64,000 nucleotides of DNA, taken from Cryobacterium breve. GTDB taxonomy: Bacteria > Actinomycetota > Actinomycetes > Actinomycetales > Microbacteriaceae. Below, piece by piece: positions 8,287-16,392 of the stretch. The notes under the pieces were generated by a model. It did no database searches. It was not told the DNA's origin and was given only the letters and a program-made list of their open reading frames with translations. The position numbers were made by a program, and so were the translations under genes. The first letter of the stretch is position 1. Each line of letters opens with the position of its first letter. Location: NCBI RefSeq assembly GCF_004402375.1, contig NZ_SOGJ01000004.1:1-64000 (forward strand). The letters run 5' to 3'.

Positions 8287-8795
8287 ACACCGCAGGCGTC
8301 AAGACGGCAAGCGCCGCCCTCCCCCGCACCGACGATGAGCGACGGATGCGCGTGGCGCGCAGGGCGCTGATCCTGATCGGCTCGGCCGGCTTGCTATTCG
8401 GCCTCTTCATTCTGTTCGACAGCGTGCGGGTCACTCGTTTGCCCGGGCTGGCGCTCTGGGTCGGCGCGGCGATCGTGCTGCACGATGCCGTGCTGGCGCC
8501 CCTGGTCTTCCTCTGCGGCATTCTGCTGCGCCGCGCGGGGCGACGGGTCACGGGCACGATCGTGCTGGTCGTGCAGGGTGCCATCGTGGTGGGTTCGATC
8601 ATGACGCTGATCGTGGTTCCCGCAATCGTCGCTCAGGGCATCACCCCGAACAATCCGAGCATCCTGCCTCACGACTACGGACGGAACCTGGCCCTGTTCT
8701 GGCTGGGCGTGGCCCTCGTCGCGACGTTCTGGTCGATCGCTCTCTACGCGCGCAGCAGGCGCGCGAACCAACGGCCGTCCAGCCGCCAGTCCTGA
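8283..8795 (+). CDS. small membrane protein coupled to the molybdopterin oxidoreductase
   Basis: A 170-residue protein of unknown family with about four hydrophobic segments (starting near residues 28, 55, 92 and 135) and a basic C-terminal tail. Its ATG overlaps the oxidoreductase stop (ATGA), so the two are co-translated and probably function together, for example in membrane anchoring or quinone-side electron transfer; that role is inference. Its 3' end overlaps the convergent methyltransferase gene by about 50 bp. Confidence 0.75.
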   Translation: MNTAGVKTASAALPRTDDERRMRVARRALILIGSAGLLFGLFILFDSVRVTRLPGLALWVGAAIVLHDAVLAPLVFLCGILLRRAGRRVTGTIVLVVQGAIVVGSIMTLIVVPAIVAQGITPNNPSILPHDYGRNLALFWLGVALVATFWSIALYARSRRANQRPSSRQS

Positions 8796-9439
8796 GCCAC
8801 GACCAGGCCGGCCGCTCCGGCACGGTCACGCAGACCATTGATGCCGATTTCTGCCCAGGGGAACACGGCGCTGCGGCTACCTGCGGAGTCCTCGATCGTG
8901 CCGAGGTAACTGTCGTCCCGGGCCGCATCGTGGCTCAACTCCACCAGGAGCACGCCACTCGGCGCCAGCAACTCGGCGCAGCGAGCGAGCAGAGCGGATG
9001 CGTCGCCGCCGATTCCGATGTTGCCGTCCACGAGTAGCGCCGCCGCCCAGCCACCCTCTCGCGGCAACGGGTCGAAGACGCTGCCCTGCAGCACGCTGAG
9101 GCCGGCGTCGGCGGCCATCCGCACCGCCGTCTCCGAAACATCGAGGCCGAGCGCGGTCAGGCCGCGGCCCATGGCCGCCCGCACCATCCGCCCGGGACCG
9201 CACCCGATGTCGAGCACCGGTCCGGTAATCCCGTCGAGCAGGCGCAGGTCGGTGTCGTCGGCATCCGCGCTCCAGCGGCCGGCGTCGATCGTGGCCGGCT
9301 CGCCGGAGACCGCGCGGCGCAGGTAGAGCACGTTGTCGGAGTTCCGCAGCGCAGCGGCATAGGGTTCTGCCCCTCCGGCACCGAAAGTGGTCGGTTCCGG
9401 GGTCCACTCCCCCTCGAGTTGGGCGGCCAGCGCGGTCAT
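8744..9439 (-). CDS. class I SAM-dependent methyltransferase
   Basis: 231 residues with methyltransferase motif I LDIGCGPGRM near residue 77, a post-I acidic residue in ALGLDVSE, and a motif-IV-like LLVDGN. The substrate is unknown. It is the last gene of a tight three-gene minus-strand operon: its ATG overlaps the DUF2064 stop as ATGA. In related Actinobacteria the same GT2-DUF2064-methyltransferase trio occurs near membrane oxidoreductases, suggesting modification of a lipid-linked or surface glycoconjugate; that is inference. Confidence 0.85.
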   Translation of the reverse strand: MTALAAQLEGEWTPEPTTFGAGGAEPYAAALRNSDNVLYLRRAVSGEPATIDAGRWSADADDTDLRLLDGITGPVLDIGCGPGRMVRAAMGRGLTALGLDVSETAVRMAADAGLSVLQGSVFDPLPREGGWAAALLVDGNIGIGGDASALLARCAELLAPSGVLLVELSHDAARDDSYLGTIEDSAGSRSAVFPWAEIGINGLRDRAGAAGLVVAQDWRLDGRWFARLLRA

Positions 9440-10077
9440 CGCGGGCCGTCCTGAGTGCTCGGCTCCATCATGGCCGCCAGGGTCCTGGCGAATCCGCCGT
9501 CGGGCGCAATCGCCGCGACCCGCTGGGCGTCGTCGATTGTGTCCACGTCGGTGAGCGTCGGCAGCAGACTCACCCGGAGCCCGGCATCCGTCAACCGTTG
9601 CAGCTGAATCGTGCCGGTGTCGCTCTGGGACATCGGCACTCCGCGGATCAGGTCGCCGGTCGGTTCGTTCAGGGCAAGGGTCCAGAAACCGCCGTCGTTC
9701 GCGAAGCCGAACCAGGCATCGACGTCGTCGGTCCAGTCGGTGAACAGGGGTTCGAGCAGGGACGACGTCAACTGCGGGGTGTCCATTCCGACCAGCACGG
9801 TCGGCCCCGTGCAGGCGTCGAATACGGCGGCGAGACGCAGGTCGAGGGTGCCCTCCACCTGCGGCAGGACCTCATAGCCGGCCGCGGCGAGCGGCGGGAT
9901 ATCGCCGTCGAAAGCCAGGATGCGGCGGGTCGCCGGGAGGGCTGCAAGCGCCCCGAGGGTGTCGTCGAGGCTGGCCGCCGCCAGTTCGGCAGCCTGCACG
10001 AGGCTCAGGGGCGGGTGCAGCCGGGTCTTCACCCGGCCGGGCAGGCATTCCTTGGCGATCACCACGATGGTCGTCAT
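9436..10077 (-). CDS. DUF2064 (nucleotidyltransferase-fold glycosyltransferase-like) protein
   Basis: 213 residues. It begins MTTIVVIAKECLPGRVKTRL, the hallmark of the DUF2064 / TIGR04282 family, which has a Rossmann-like nucleotide-diphosphosugar fold. DLRLAAVFDA and VLVGMDTPQLT are the further conserved blocks; the latter carries the Asp expected to bind metal. ATG 10077 overlaps the GT2 stop as ATGA. The longer open frame upstream lies inside the GT2 gene. Enzymatic activity for the family is not firmly known; a role in transferring or activating a sugar phosphate together with the neighbouring GT2 is inferred. Confidence 0.85.
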   Translation of the reverse strand: MTTIVVIAKECLPGRVKTRLHPPLSLVQAAELAAASLDDTLGALAALPATRRILAFDGDIPPLAAAGYEVLPQVEGTLDLRLAAVFDACTGPTVLVGMDTPQLTSSLLEPLFTDWTDDVDAWFGFANDGGFWTLALNEPTGDLIRGVPMSQSDTGTIQLQRLTDAGLRVSLLPTLTDVDTIDDAQRVAAIAPDGGFARTLAAMMEPSTQDGPR

Positions 10078-10745
10078 CGGCGCGTCTCCCGAAGGAGGGC
10101 TGACATGTCCTTGACGGCGGTGAGTGTTCCGCGCACCGTGCCGGTGACCTTGCTGCGGCCGACCCGCGGGGAGTAGGAGGTGTCCACCTCGAGGATGCGC
10201 CAATTCGCCTCCGCTGCCTTGAGGAACATCTCCAGCGGGTAGCCGCTGCGGCGATCCCGAAGGTTGAGGTTCAGCAGGTCGATGCGGCGTGCGGCCCGCA
10301 TGGGGCCCAGATCATGGATGTTCACGCCTGTTATTCGGCGCAAACGCCAAGACAGACTGGAATTGGCGATGCGGGCGTGCAGTGGCCACGATTTCGCGAT
10401 CGCGGGTCGGCGGCGGCCGAGCACGAGATCGGCTGTTCCTGCCAGCACCGGTCCCACCAGAACCGGGAGCTCGGCCGGGTCCATCGACGCATCCGCGTCG
10501 CAGAACGCGACGATCGGCGCGGTGGCGGCCTCGAGGCCCGCGTGCGCGGCGGCACCGAACCCGCGGCGGCTTTCATGCACGACTAGGGCTCCGGCTGCGG
10601 CGGCGATCTCCGCCGAACCGTCTGTAGAGCCGTTGTCGACGACTATGGCCCGTGATCCCGGTGGCAGACGCGACAGCACCCAGGGCAGGGCTCCGGCCTC
10701 GTTCAGGCACGGCAGCACGAGGTCAACCTGGATAGGAGTGGTCAC
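10074..10745 (-). CDS. family 2 glycosyltransferase (DPM1-like)
   Basis: 223 residues starting at GTG 10745. N-terminal VDLVLPCLNEAGAL and IVVDNGSTDGSAE are the GT2 nucleotide-sugar binding signatures, and FCDADASMDP is the DxD metal site. GYPLEMFLKA near the C-terminal third matches the acceptor region of polyprenyl-phosphate hexose synthases. There is no C-terminal membrane domain, so it is probably peripheral. First gene of the GT2-DUF2064-methyltransferase operon, transcribed away from the divergent two-component system. Confidence 0.88.
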   Translation of the reverse strand: MTTPIQVDLVLPCLNEAGALPWVLSRLPPGSRAIVVDNGSTDGSAEIAAAAGALVVHESRRGFGAAAHAGLEAATAPIVAFCDADASMDPAELPVLVGPVLAGTADLVLGRRRPAIAKSWPLHARIANSSLSWRLRRITGVNIHDLGPMRAARRIDLLNLNLRDRRSGYPLEMFLKAAEANWRILEVDTSYSPRVGRSKVTGTVRGTLTAVKDMSALLRETRR

Positions 10746-10878
10746 ACGCGGCTCTGGTGATCGAAGTCATGAATCGACACTATGGGGGCCAGACCGGCCA
10801 AAATGCCGGAAGAGATTACGGAGTAAGGAAGGATTGCAGCGCCCGGCCCTGCCCGGGCACTCCCGACGGTGTCAGCTC

Positions 10879-10884
10879 TATCCT
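10879..10884 (+). promoter_or_regulatory. leaderless -10 box of the response regulator
   Basis: TATCCT lies 6 nt before GTG 10891, where transcription would begin at or next to the start codon. It supports that GTG over the much longer upstream open frame, which crosses the divergent GT2 gene. Confidence 0.5.
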
Positions 10885-10890
10885 GAACTC

Positions 10891-11634
10891 GTGCCTACTT
10901 CCCTATCCCCGGGCGATTCGCGCCCGACCGCCGACCGCCGCATCCTCGTCGTCGACGACGACCCGACGGTGTCCGAAATCGTCTGCCGCTACCTGCGGGC
11001 CGCCGGCTTCCTGGTCGACGAGGCCTCGGATGGACAGGCGGGGCTCGACATGGCTGAGCGGCTTCGACCGGATCTTGTGGTGTTGGACCGGATGCTGCCG
11101 CTGCAGGACGGGATCGAAGTGTGCCGCCGCATCCGCGGAGACTGGGAGATCCCGGTGATCATGCTGACCGCCCTCAATCAGGAAGAGGACCGCATCGACG
11201 GCCTCGAGGCCGGCGCCGACGACTATCTCACCAAACCGTTCTCCCCCCGCGAGCTCGTGCTGCGCGTTCAGTCGGTGCTGCGGCGCAGTGCCTCAGCGGT
11301 GGTGCCGGCCGGCCTGATCACCGCCGGCGAGTTCAGCCTGGACGCCCTGGCGCACGAGGTGAGATTGCGCGGAGAGCCGTTGGTTCTCACCACGCGCGAA
11401 TTCGACCTGTTGGCTTACCTGATCGGACGCCCGCACCACGTGCTCAGCCGGGAGGATCTGCTCCGCTCCGTCTGGGGATGGGAGTTCGGCGACCTCTCCA
11501 CGGTGACCGTGCACGTGCGCCGGCTGCGCGAGAAGATCGAAGCCGACCCGGCACAGCCACGGATGCTCAACACGGTCTGGGGGGTTGGCTACCGGTTCGA
11601 CCCGGTTCCCCTGTCCCCGGCGGGACGATCCTGA
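10891..11634 (+). CDS. OmpR/PhoB-family response regulator
   Basis: 247 residues. The receiver domain is at about 18-130: acidic pocket in VVDDDPT, phosphoacceptor Asp in LVVLDRMLP, Thr in IMLTAL, Lys in DDYLTKPF. A winged-helix Trans_reg_C domain at about 150-240 ends in TVTVHVRRLREKI and TVWGVGYRF. It binds DNA when phosphorylated by the sensor kinase encoded just downstream; its stop TGA overlaps the kinase ATG. The regulated genes are unknown; the adjacent divergent GT2-DUF2064-methyltransferase operon is an obvious candidate target. Confidence 0.93.
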   Translation: MPTSLSPGDSRPTADRRILVVDDDPTVSEIVCRYLRAAGFLVDEASDGQAGLDMAERLRPDLVVLDRMLPLQDGIEVCRRIRGDWEIPVIMLTALNQEEDRIDGLEAGADDYLTKPFSPRELVLRVQSVLRRSASAVVPAGLITAGEFSLDALAHEVRLRGEPLVLTTREFDLLAYLIGRPHHVLSREDLLRSVWGWEFGDLSTVTVHVRRLREKIEADPAQPRMLNTVWGVGYRFDPVPLSPAGRS

Positions 11635-12848
11635 TGAGCACGGACGTACTCCTCGCCGTGTCGCTGTTCGCGCTGGCCTGCGCGGTGGTCGTCGGCGGCG
11701 CCGGCCTGCTCACCCTGCGGCTGCTCTCCCGCACCTCCCTGGTGCTGCAACTCATGGTCATAGCCCTCGCCACGGTTGTATCGGTCGTCGGTGGGATGGC
11801 GGCGGTCGCCTCGCAGATGTACGTCTCCCGGCACGACCTAACGGTCTTCTACTCCGTGGCCTGTGTCGCCGGGCTGGTATCGCTGGCCATGGCGGCAGTG
11901 CTCGGCCGCCAACTCGCTCGCGACAGCCGCACCCTCCGCTCGGCCGCCGCCAGCATCGGACGCGGGGAGCGGGTCGCGTCGACCGACCGCCACAGCAACA
12001 ACGAATTCACGGCCCTGGCCGGGGAACTGGCCGCAACCGGGGAACGGCTGGCCGAATCACGCGCCCGCGAGAATCAGATCGAGGAGTCACGGCGCGAACT
12101 GATCGCCTGGATCTCGCACGACCTGCGTACGCCGCTCGCCGGCATCCGGGCCATGGCCGAAGCCCTCGAAGACGGGATGGTCGAGGACCCTCAGCGGTAC
12201 TACACGCAGATGCGCGGGCAGGTGGACCGGCTCACGGGCATGGTCGACGACCTGTTCGAGCTGTCGAAGATCCACTCGGGCACACTTCGCCTGACCTTGC
12301 AGCCCGTGTCGCTCTACGACCTGATCAGCGACACGGTGGCCGGTCTTTGGCCGATCGCCCAGACCAAATCGCTCGATCTGCGCTTCGCCGGAGAGACCGG
12401 CCTGACCATCCTCGCCGATCCGCGCGAGCTGTCCCGCGTGGTCGGCAATCTCGTGATGAACGCCATCCAGCATTCACCGGCCGGCAGCCCGATCGTGGTC
12501 TCGGTCACATCAAGTGCCGGTGCCGGTTCGGGTTCCAGTGCCGGTGCCGGTGCCGGTTCGGGTGCCGGTTCGGGTTTCGCCGCAGCCGAGCACGCCGTGA
12601 TCTCGGTGACGGATGCCGCGGGCGGTATCCCCGAGCAGGACCTGGGGCGGGTCTTCGAGGCCGGTTGGCGGGCAAGCGGGCCGCGCACCCCGTCGGTCGA
12701 CCCTCTGGGCAGCGGCGGCGCCGGGCTCGGGCTCGCGATTGTGCAGGGAATCGTGCGGGCGCACCACGGCGAGGTGCGGGTCTTGAACGTTGCCGGTGGA
12801 TGCCGGTTCGAGGTGCTGTTGCCGCAGCATCCGGTCGCGGCCGGCTGA
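11634..12848 (+). CDS. membrane sensor histidine kinase with low-complexity insert
   Basis: 404 residues. Two hydrophobic regions lie in the first 100 residues (about 2-65 and 78-96), then a HAMP-like linker, H-box WISHDLRTPLAGI (phosphoaccepting His near residue 162), N-box NLVMNAIQHSP, a G1-like DAAGGIPEQDL and G2 GGAGLGLAIVQGI. Starts at ATG 11634, overlapping the response-regulator stop. A 21-codon Ala/Gly/Ser repeat (12513-12575) is inserted between N-box and G1, where other kinases have a short beta strand connection. The extracellular part is very short, so it may sense a membrane or redox signal. Confidence 0.92.
   Translation: MSTDVLLAVSLFALACAVVVGGAGLLTLRLLSRTSLVLQLMVIALATVVSVVGGMAAVASQMYVSRHDLTVFYSVACVAGLVSLAMAAVLGRQLARDSRTLRSAAASIGRGERVASTDRHSNNEFTALAGELAATGERLAESRARENQIEESRRELIAWISHDLRTPLAGIRAMAEALEDGMVEDPQRYYTQMRGQVDRLTGMVDDLFELSKIHSGTLRLTLQPVSLYDLISDTVAGLWPIAQTKSLDLRFAGETGLTILADPRELSRVVGNLVMNAIQHSPAGSPIVVSVTSSAGAGSGSSAGAGAGSGAGSGFAAAEHAVISVTDAAGGIPEQDLGRVFEAGWRASGPRTPSVDPLGSGGAGLGLAIVQGIVRAHHGEVRVLNVAGGCRFEVLLPQHPVAAG
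12513..12575 (+). repeat. hexamer-like repeat inside the histidine kinase ATPase domain
   Basis: Sixty-three bases made of the units GCCGGT, TCGGGT and related trimers encode a Ser/Ala/Gly-only loop of 21 residues. The repeat keeps the reading frame, so changes in copy number would alter loop length only. Confidence 0.8.
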
Positions 12849-12992
12849 TCTCGCGCCGGATGCGCCGAACGAATTCGATGGAGAGATTTTGCCCGAATCG
12901 GCGCAATAAGCGACGAATAAGGCGATTCACACGGGAATATCCGTCGAATTGGTTCAACGACGGGGTGGGCGACGGGGGCCCGGCGCGTGGGG

Positions 12993-14057
12993 CTACCGGG
13001 TTACGGCTGCACGCAGGGGCGCGGTCGCGAAGGATCGCATGCCGTCGTCGAACGTGACGGCGGGCGCCCAATCGAGCTCGCGGCGCAGCCGCTCGGACGA
13101 TGCCGTGATGTGCCGCACATCGCCGAGCCGGAATTGCCCGGTCACGACGGGGGCAGGTCCGTCGGTGGCCTGGCTGAGGGCCGCGGCCATCTCCCCGATG
13201 GTGTGCACGACACCACTGCCCACGTTGAACGGGCGGAACGTAGACGGCCCGGCACCCGCGGTCCAGTCGAGGGCGGCGAGGTTCGCCGAGGCGACGTCGG
13301 CGACGTGCACGAAGTCACGACGTTGTCGGCCGTCCTCGTAGACGCGCGGGGCCTCACCACGTTCCAGGGCCGAGCGGAACAGCGACGCGACGCCTGCGTA
13401 GGGCGTGTTCTGCGGCATCCCCGGTCCGTAGACGTTGTGGTAGCGGAGGGCAACGGCCCGACCGCCGGTGGAACGCGCCCACGCCGACGCGAGGTACTCC
13501 TGCCCCAGTTTGGTGCTCGCGTAGACGTTGCGCGGGTCGAGCGGGTCGTCTTCGGAGACCAGCAACGGCTCGAGCGCCTCGCCCGTTGCCTCGTCGACGG
13601 GATCGAACACCCCCCGGAGCAGATCGGCCTCCCGGCGCGGACCCGGACGGGTGAAACCCTCGGGTCCGCGATAGCTGCCCTCCCCGTAGACCACCATCGA
13701 CGACGCCAAAACGAGCCGGTCGATGCCGGCCGAGGTCATCGCCGCGAGCAGCACGGCCGTGCCGACCTCGTTGCTGTGCACGTAGTCGGGGGCGTCGGCG
13801 AAGTCCACGCCGAGGCCGACCTTCGCGGCCTGGTGACAGACGACATCCGTGTCGCGCAGGGCGAGGGCGACGACGGATGCGTCGGTCACGTCTCCGACAA
13901 TCACGTCGACACCCGCGGGCAGCACGGGAAGACCGCCGTGCACGTCACTGCGGAGGGAATCGAGCACCCGCACCTGCCAGCCGCGGGCGAGCGCGCCGGC
14001 GACGACGGCTCCGCCGATGAAGCCGGCCCCGCCCGTGACGAGCAGACGCCGGGTCAC
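12993..14057 (-). CDS. NAD-dependent epimerase/dehydratase (extended SDR)
   Basis: 354 residues starting at GTG 14057, which overlaps the MTA phosphorylase stop (GTGA). TGGAGFIGG at the N-terminus is the NAD-binding glycine motif, YASTK near residue 178 is the catalytic YxxxK, and LRYHNVYGPG is the extended-SDR substrate block. It belongs to the UDP-glucose 4-epimerase-like group; the sugar substrate is not determined. Last gene of a long minus-strand run with whiB, GT2, DUF5719 and MTA phosphorylase, so a role in making a nucleotide sugar for the wall glycan is likely. Confidence 0.88.
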   Translation of the reverse strand: MTRRLLVTGGAGFIGGAVVAGALARGWQVRVLDSLRSDVHGGLPVLPAGVDVIVGDVTDASVVALALRDTDVVCHQAAKVGLGVDFADAPDYVHSNEVGTAVLLAAMTSAGIDRLVLASSMVVYGEGSYRGPEGFTRPGPRREADLLRGVFDPVDEATGEALEPLLVSEDDPLDPRNVYASTKLGQEYLASAWARSTGGRAVALRYHNVYGPGMPQNTPYAGVASLFRSALERGEAPRVYEDGRQRRDFVHVADVASANLAALDWTAGAGPSTFRPFNVGSGVVHTIGEMAAALSQATDGPAPVVTGQFRLGDVRHITASSERLRRELDWAPAVTFDDGMRSFATAPLRAAVTR

Positions 14058-14941
14058 CTAGGGTCTCCGGCGGTGCCCACGGCGTGGGCTGCGTCGGCGG
14101 AAAGCGGCGGGCGGCCGAGCACAGCGCGCACGTGCTCAGGGGCGATCAGCACGCGAGGAGCGAATTCAGCCGGCAGGGCGTGCAGAATTCCGTCGATCGC
14201 GGCAAGGATGCGCGGTTGAGCGGCCCGAAGGCGCTCAAAGACCAAGTCGGCGGAGACCGCGTCCGGGTCGGCGGCGTCATCGAGGACGGGAGCCAGCCCC
14301 GCGTCGGAGTCAGTGACGAAGGAGAGGTTGACGGTGCCCATATTGAGTTCGGCAGCGAGAACGACCTCCGGGTACTGCGTCATGTTGACGGTGTGCGCCC
14401 CGGCGGCCCGGTACCACAGCGATTCCGCCCGGGTCGAGAACCTCGGCCCCTGGATCACGACGCAGGTGCCGGTCGGCGCAAAGTTTTCGTCCAGCGCCTC
14501 GAGCGCTCCGATGGCCAGACGGCGCAAGGCCGGATCGAACGGATCGGCCGCCGCCAAGTGGGCGACGGTTCCCCGGTCGAAGAAGGTGTCGGCACGCGCC
14601 GACGTGCGGTCGATGAATTGGTCGGTCACGACCAGGCGCCCCGGCGGGTAATCGGGGCTGACGCCGCCGACCGCCGACGAGGAGATCACAGCCGTGACCC
14701 CCAGCGAGGCCAGCGCCCAGATATTGGCCCGGTAGTTGATCAAGTGCGGCGCCACGGAGTGGTCGCCGCCGTGCCGCGGCAGGAAAGCGACCCGGCGCCC
14801 AGCCCGCAGGCCGATGGTGATCGGCGCCGAGGTAGGTCCGTAAGGTGTGTCCACGTCGACGGATGCTTCAATTCCCGCGTCGAACAGGCGGTACAGCCCG
14901 GATCCGCCGATGACGGCGATTCTGACGTCAGCGCTGGTCAT
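14054..14941 (-). CDS. mtnP: S-methyl-5'-thioadenosine phosphorylase
   Basis: 295 residues. It cleaves methylthioadenosine with phosphate to adenine and methylthioribose-1-phosphate in the methionine salvage route. Family blocks visible: IGGSGLY at the N-terminus (phosphate loop), RHGGDHSVAPHLINYRANIW, SSSAVGGVSPDYPPG, and NMTQYPEVVLAAEL, the form of the motif found in MTA rather than purely inosine enzymes. Its ATG touches the DUF5719 stop (one base shared) and its stop overlaps the epimerase start, so it is embedded in an operon of surface-glycan genes. Confidence 0.92.
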   Translation of the reverse strand: MTSADVRIAVIGGSGLYRLFDAGIEASVDVDTPYGPTSAPITIGLRAGRRVAFLPRHGGDHSVAPHLINYRANIWALASLGVTAVISSSAVGGVSPDYPPGRLVVTDQFIDRTSARADTFFDRGTVAHLAAADPFDPALRRLAIGALEALDENFAPTGTCVVIQGPRFSTRAESLWYRAAGAHTVNMTQYPEVVLAAELNMGTVNLSFVTDSDAGLAPVLDDAADPDAVSADLVFERLRAAQPRILAAIDGILHALPAEFAPRVLIAPEHVRAVLGRPPLSADAAHAVGTAGDPR

Positions 14942-16392
14942 CAGCGCGGGTAGACGCGGATCGGGGCCGCCAGAGGACCGGCCTGACTGACCGCGAACGC
15001 GGACAGCAGTCCGTCTCCCGAGAAAGCAACGGAGGCAACGGTCGTCTCACCGCCGGAGACGAGGTACCGCTCTGCCGCGGCGATCGCAAGGGTAGCGGCG
15101 CCGCCGGCCTGAACCGTCACCGTGAAGGATTCGCCCTGTTCCGGCGCGACCGTGTACGTCGCGCCCGTGCTGCCGGTGTTGACCAGGTTGAGTTGCGGGG
15201 AGGGGCCGTCGGCTGTCGCCACCAGGAACTCGTCGGTGAGGGAATCCGACGACGCGAACCAGGAGAAGTCGCGGCCGGCGGAACCTGCCGCAGAACTCTG
15301 CGCCGCCGCCACGATCGGTTCGTCCGAGGTCAGCTTCAGCGAATAGGTGCCGGAAGCGAGCCCGGTCAGGGGCACTTCAGTCGCCACGCCGGGCTGGATA
15401 TCGACCTCGAGCGACGAGCCATTGGCCTGGCCGGAGGCATCCGTCACGCCGACCTGCACGGTGGCCGCCGCCGTGCCGGGCACGAGCACCCGCACGGTCG
15501 TCACGTCGTCGGCGAGGCCACCGACTTCGGTCGCAGCCTCCGCCCCGGTTCCCGCCGTCACGATCACACCCGCGATGAACTGCGATTCGGCCGGGCCGCT
15601 CGAGGCGCCGATGAGGTCGACGCCGCCGGGTTCGAGCCCGCGCACGATGCTCTGCTGGAGCGTGGCCGCAACCTGGCCGCCGTGCGATTGCATGTGCACC
15701 ACGGGCGATCGGAGGTTGGGCGCCAGCCCCGCGAGGGACACGACGCGCTGCGAGCCGGGCTGCACGAGAATGCCGGTCGAACCGGGTGCATCCACCTCGC
15801 CGGTCTCGCCGAACACGGTCAGGTCGACGGTGGCCACGACCGTAGTGGGGTTGCTGAGCAGCACCAGGCTGGTGCGTCCCACGTCGGTGGAGCCGCCGAC
15901 GAGCCAACTGTCGCCGGCCGCCTCGCCGCAACCTGCAACGGCCAGCCCACCCAGCGTTTCACCGGCCGCGATCTGGGACTGGCTCCCGGTTACCAGTGGA
16001 GCCGCCGCAGACCCGGGTGGCGTCGGCACGCGCAGGAGAAGCGGAGCGCCGGAGGAGTTCGCATTGTCGGGGGCAGCCAGGTCAGTGGATTCCGGCTGGA
16101 TCCAGTCGGAATCGGCCGCTGCCGGGCGGGCGCCGAAGACGGCTGCGGCCGCTCCGACCGAGCTCACCGACTGCGCCTGGCTCGAGTCCTCGGCCAGGGT
16201 GAGGAGCGGGCCCGGGCACACCCGCTGCTGCTCGCTTGGAGTCGGAGAGACGACGACGGACGTCGGTGCGGCTTCCACGGTGGGCCAGGCGATCAGCCCG
16301 GCCGCGCCGACGGATGCGACGATGACGCCGAGACCGGCCAGCCCGGCGACGGCCCGTGCACCGAACAGGGCGGCTGCGCGTTTACTGGGCAT
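14941..16392 (-). CDS. DUF5719 family membrane-anchored extracellular protein
   Basis: 483 residues from ATG 16392, which lies 11 bp inside the end of the upstream giant GT2 gene; the longer frame is rejected because it overlaps that gene's Ala-rich tail. One transmembrane segment at about residues 13-40, then a secreted beta-rich region with repeated segments of the type LVLLSNPTTVVATVDLTVFGETG and VRVLVPGTAAATVQVGVTD, as in DUF5719. The function is unknown. In Actinobacteria it constantly accompanies the giant GT2 protein and WhiB, suggesting a partner role in wall glycan assembly. Confidence 0.85.
   Translation of the reverse strand: MPSKRAAALFGARAVAGLAGLGVIVASVGAAGLIAWPTVEAAPTSVVVSPTPSEQQRVCPGPLLTLAEDSSQAQSVSSVGAAAAVFGARPAAADSDWIQPESTDLAAPDNANSSGAPLLLRVPTPPGSAAAPLVTGSQSQIAAGETLGGLAVAGCGEAAGDSWLVGGSTDVGRTSLVLLSNPTTVVATVDLTVFGETGEVDAPGSTGILVQPGSQRVVSLAGLAPNLRSPVVHMQSHGGQVAATLQQSIVRGLEPGGVDLIGASSGPAESQFIAGVIVTAGTGAEAATEVGGLADDVTTVRVLVPGTAAATVQVGVTDASGQANGSSLEVDIQPGVATEVPLTGLASGTYSLKLTSDEPIVAAAQSSAAGSAGRDFSWFASSDSLTDEFLVATADGPSPQLNLVNTGSTGATYTVAPEQGESFTVTVQAGGAATLAIAAAERYLVSGGETTVASVAFSGDGLLSAFAVSQAGPLAAPIRVYPR

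Noticed and set aside
12849..12992. GCGCCGA / TCGGCGC inverted repeat between the histidine kinase and epimerase
   Set aside because: Arms are 25 nt apart with no T run; too weak to call a terminator.
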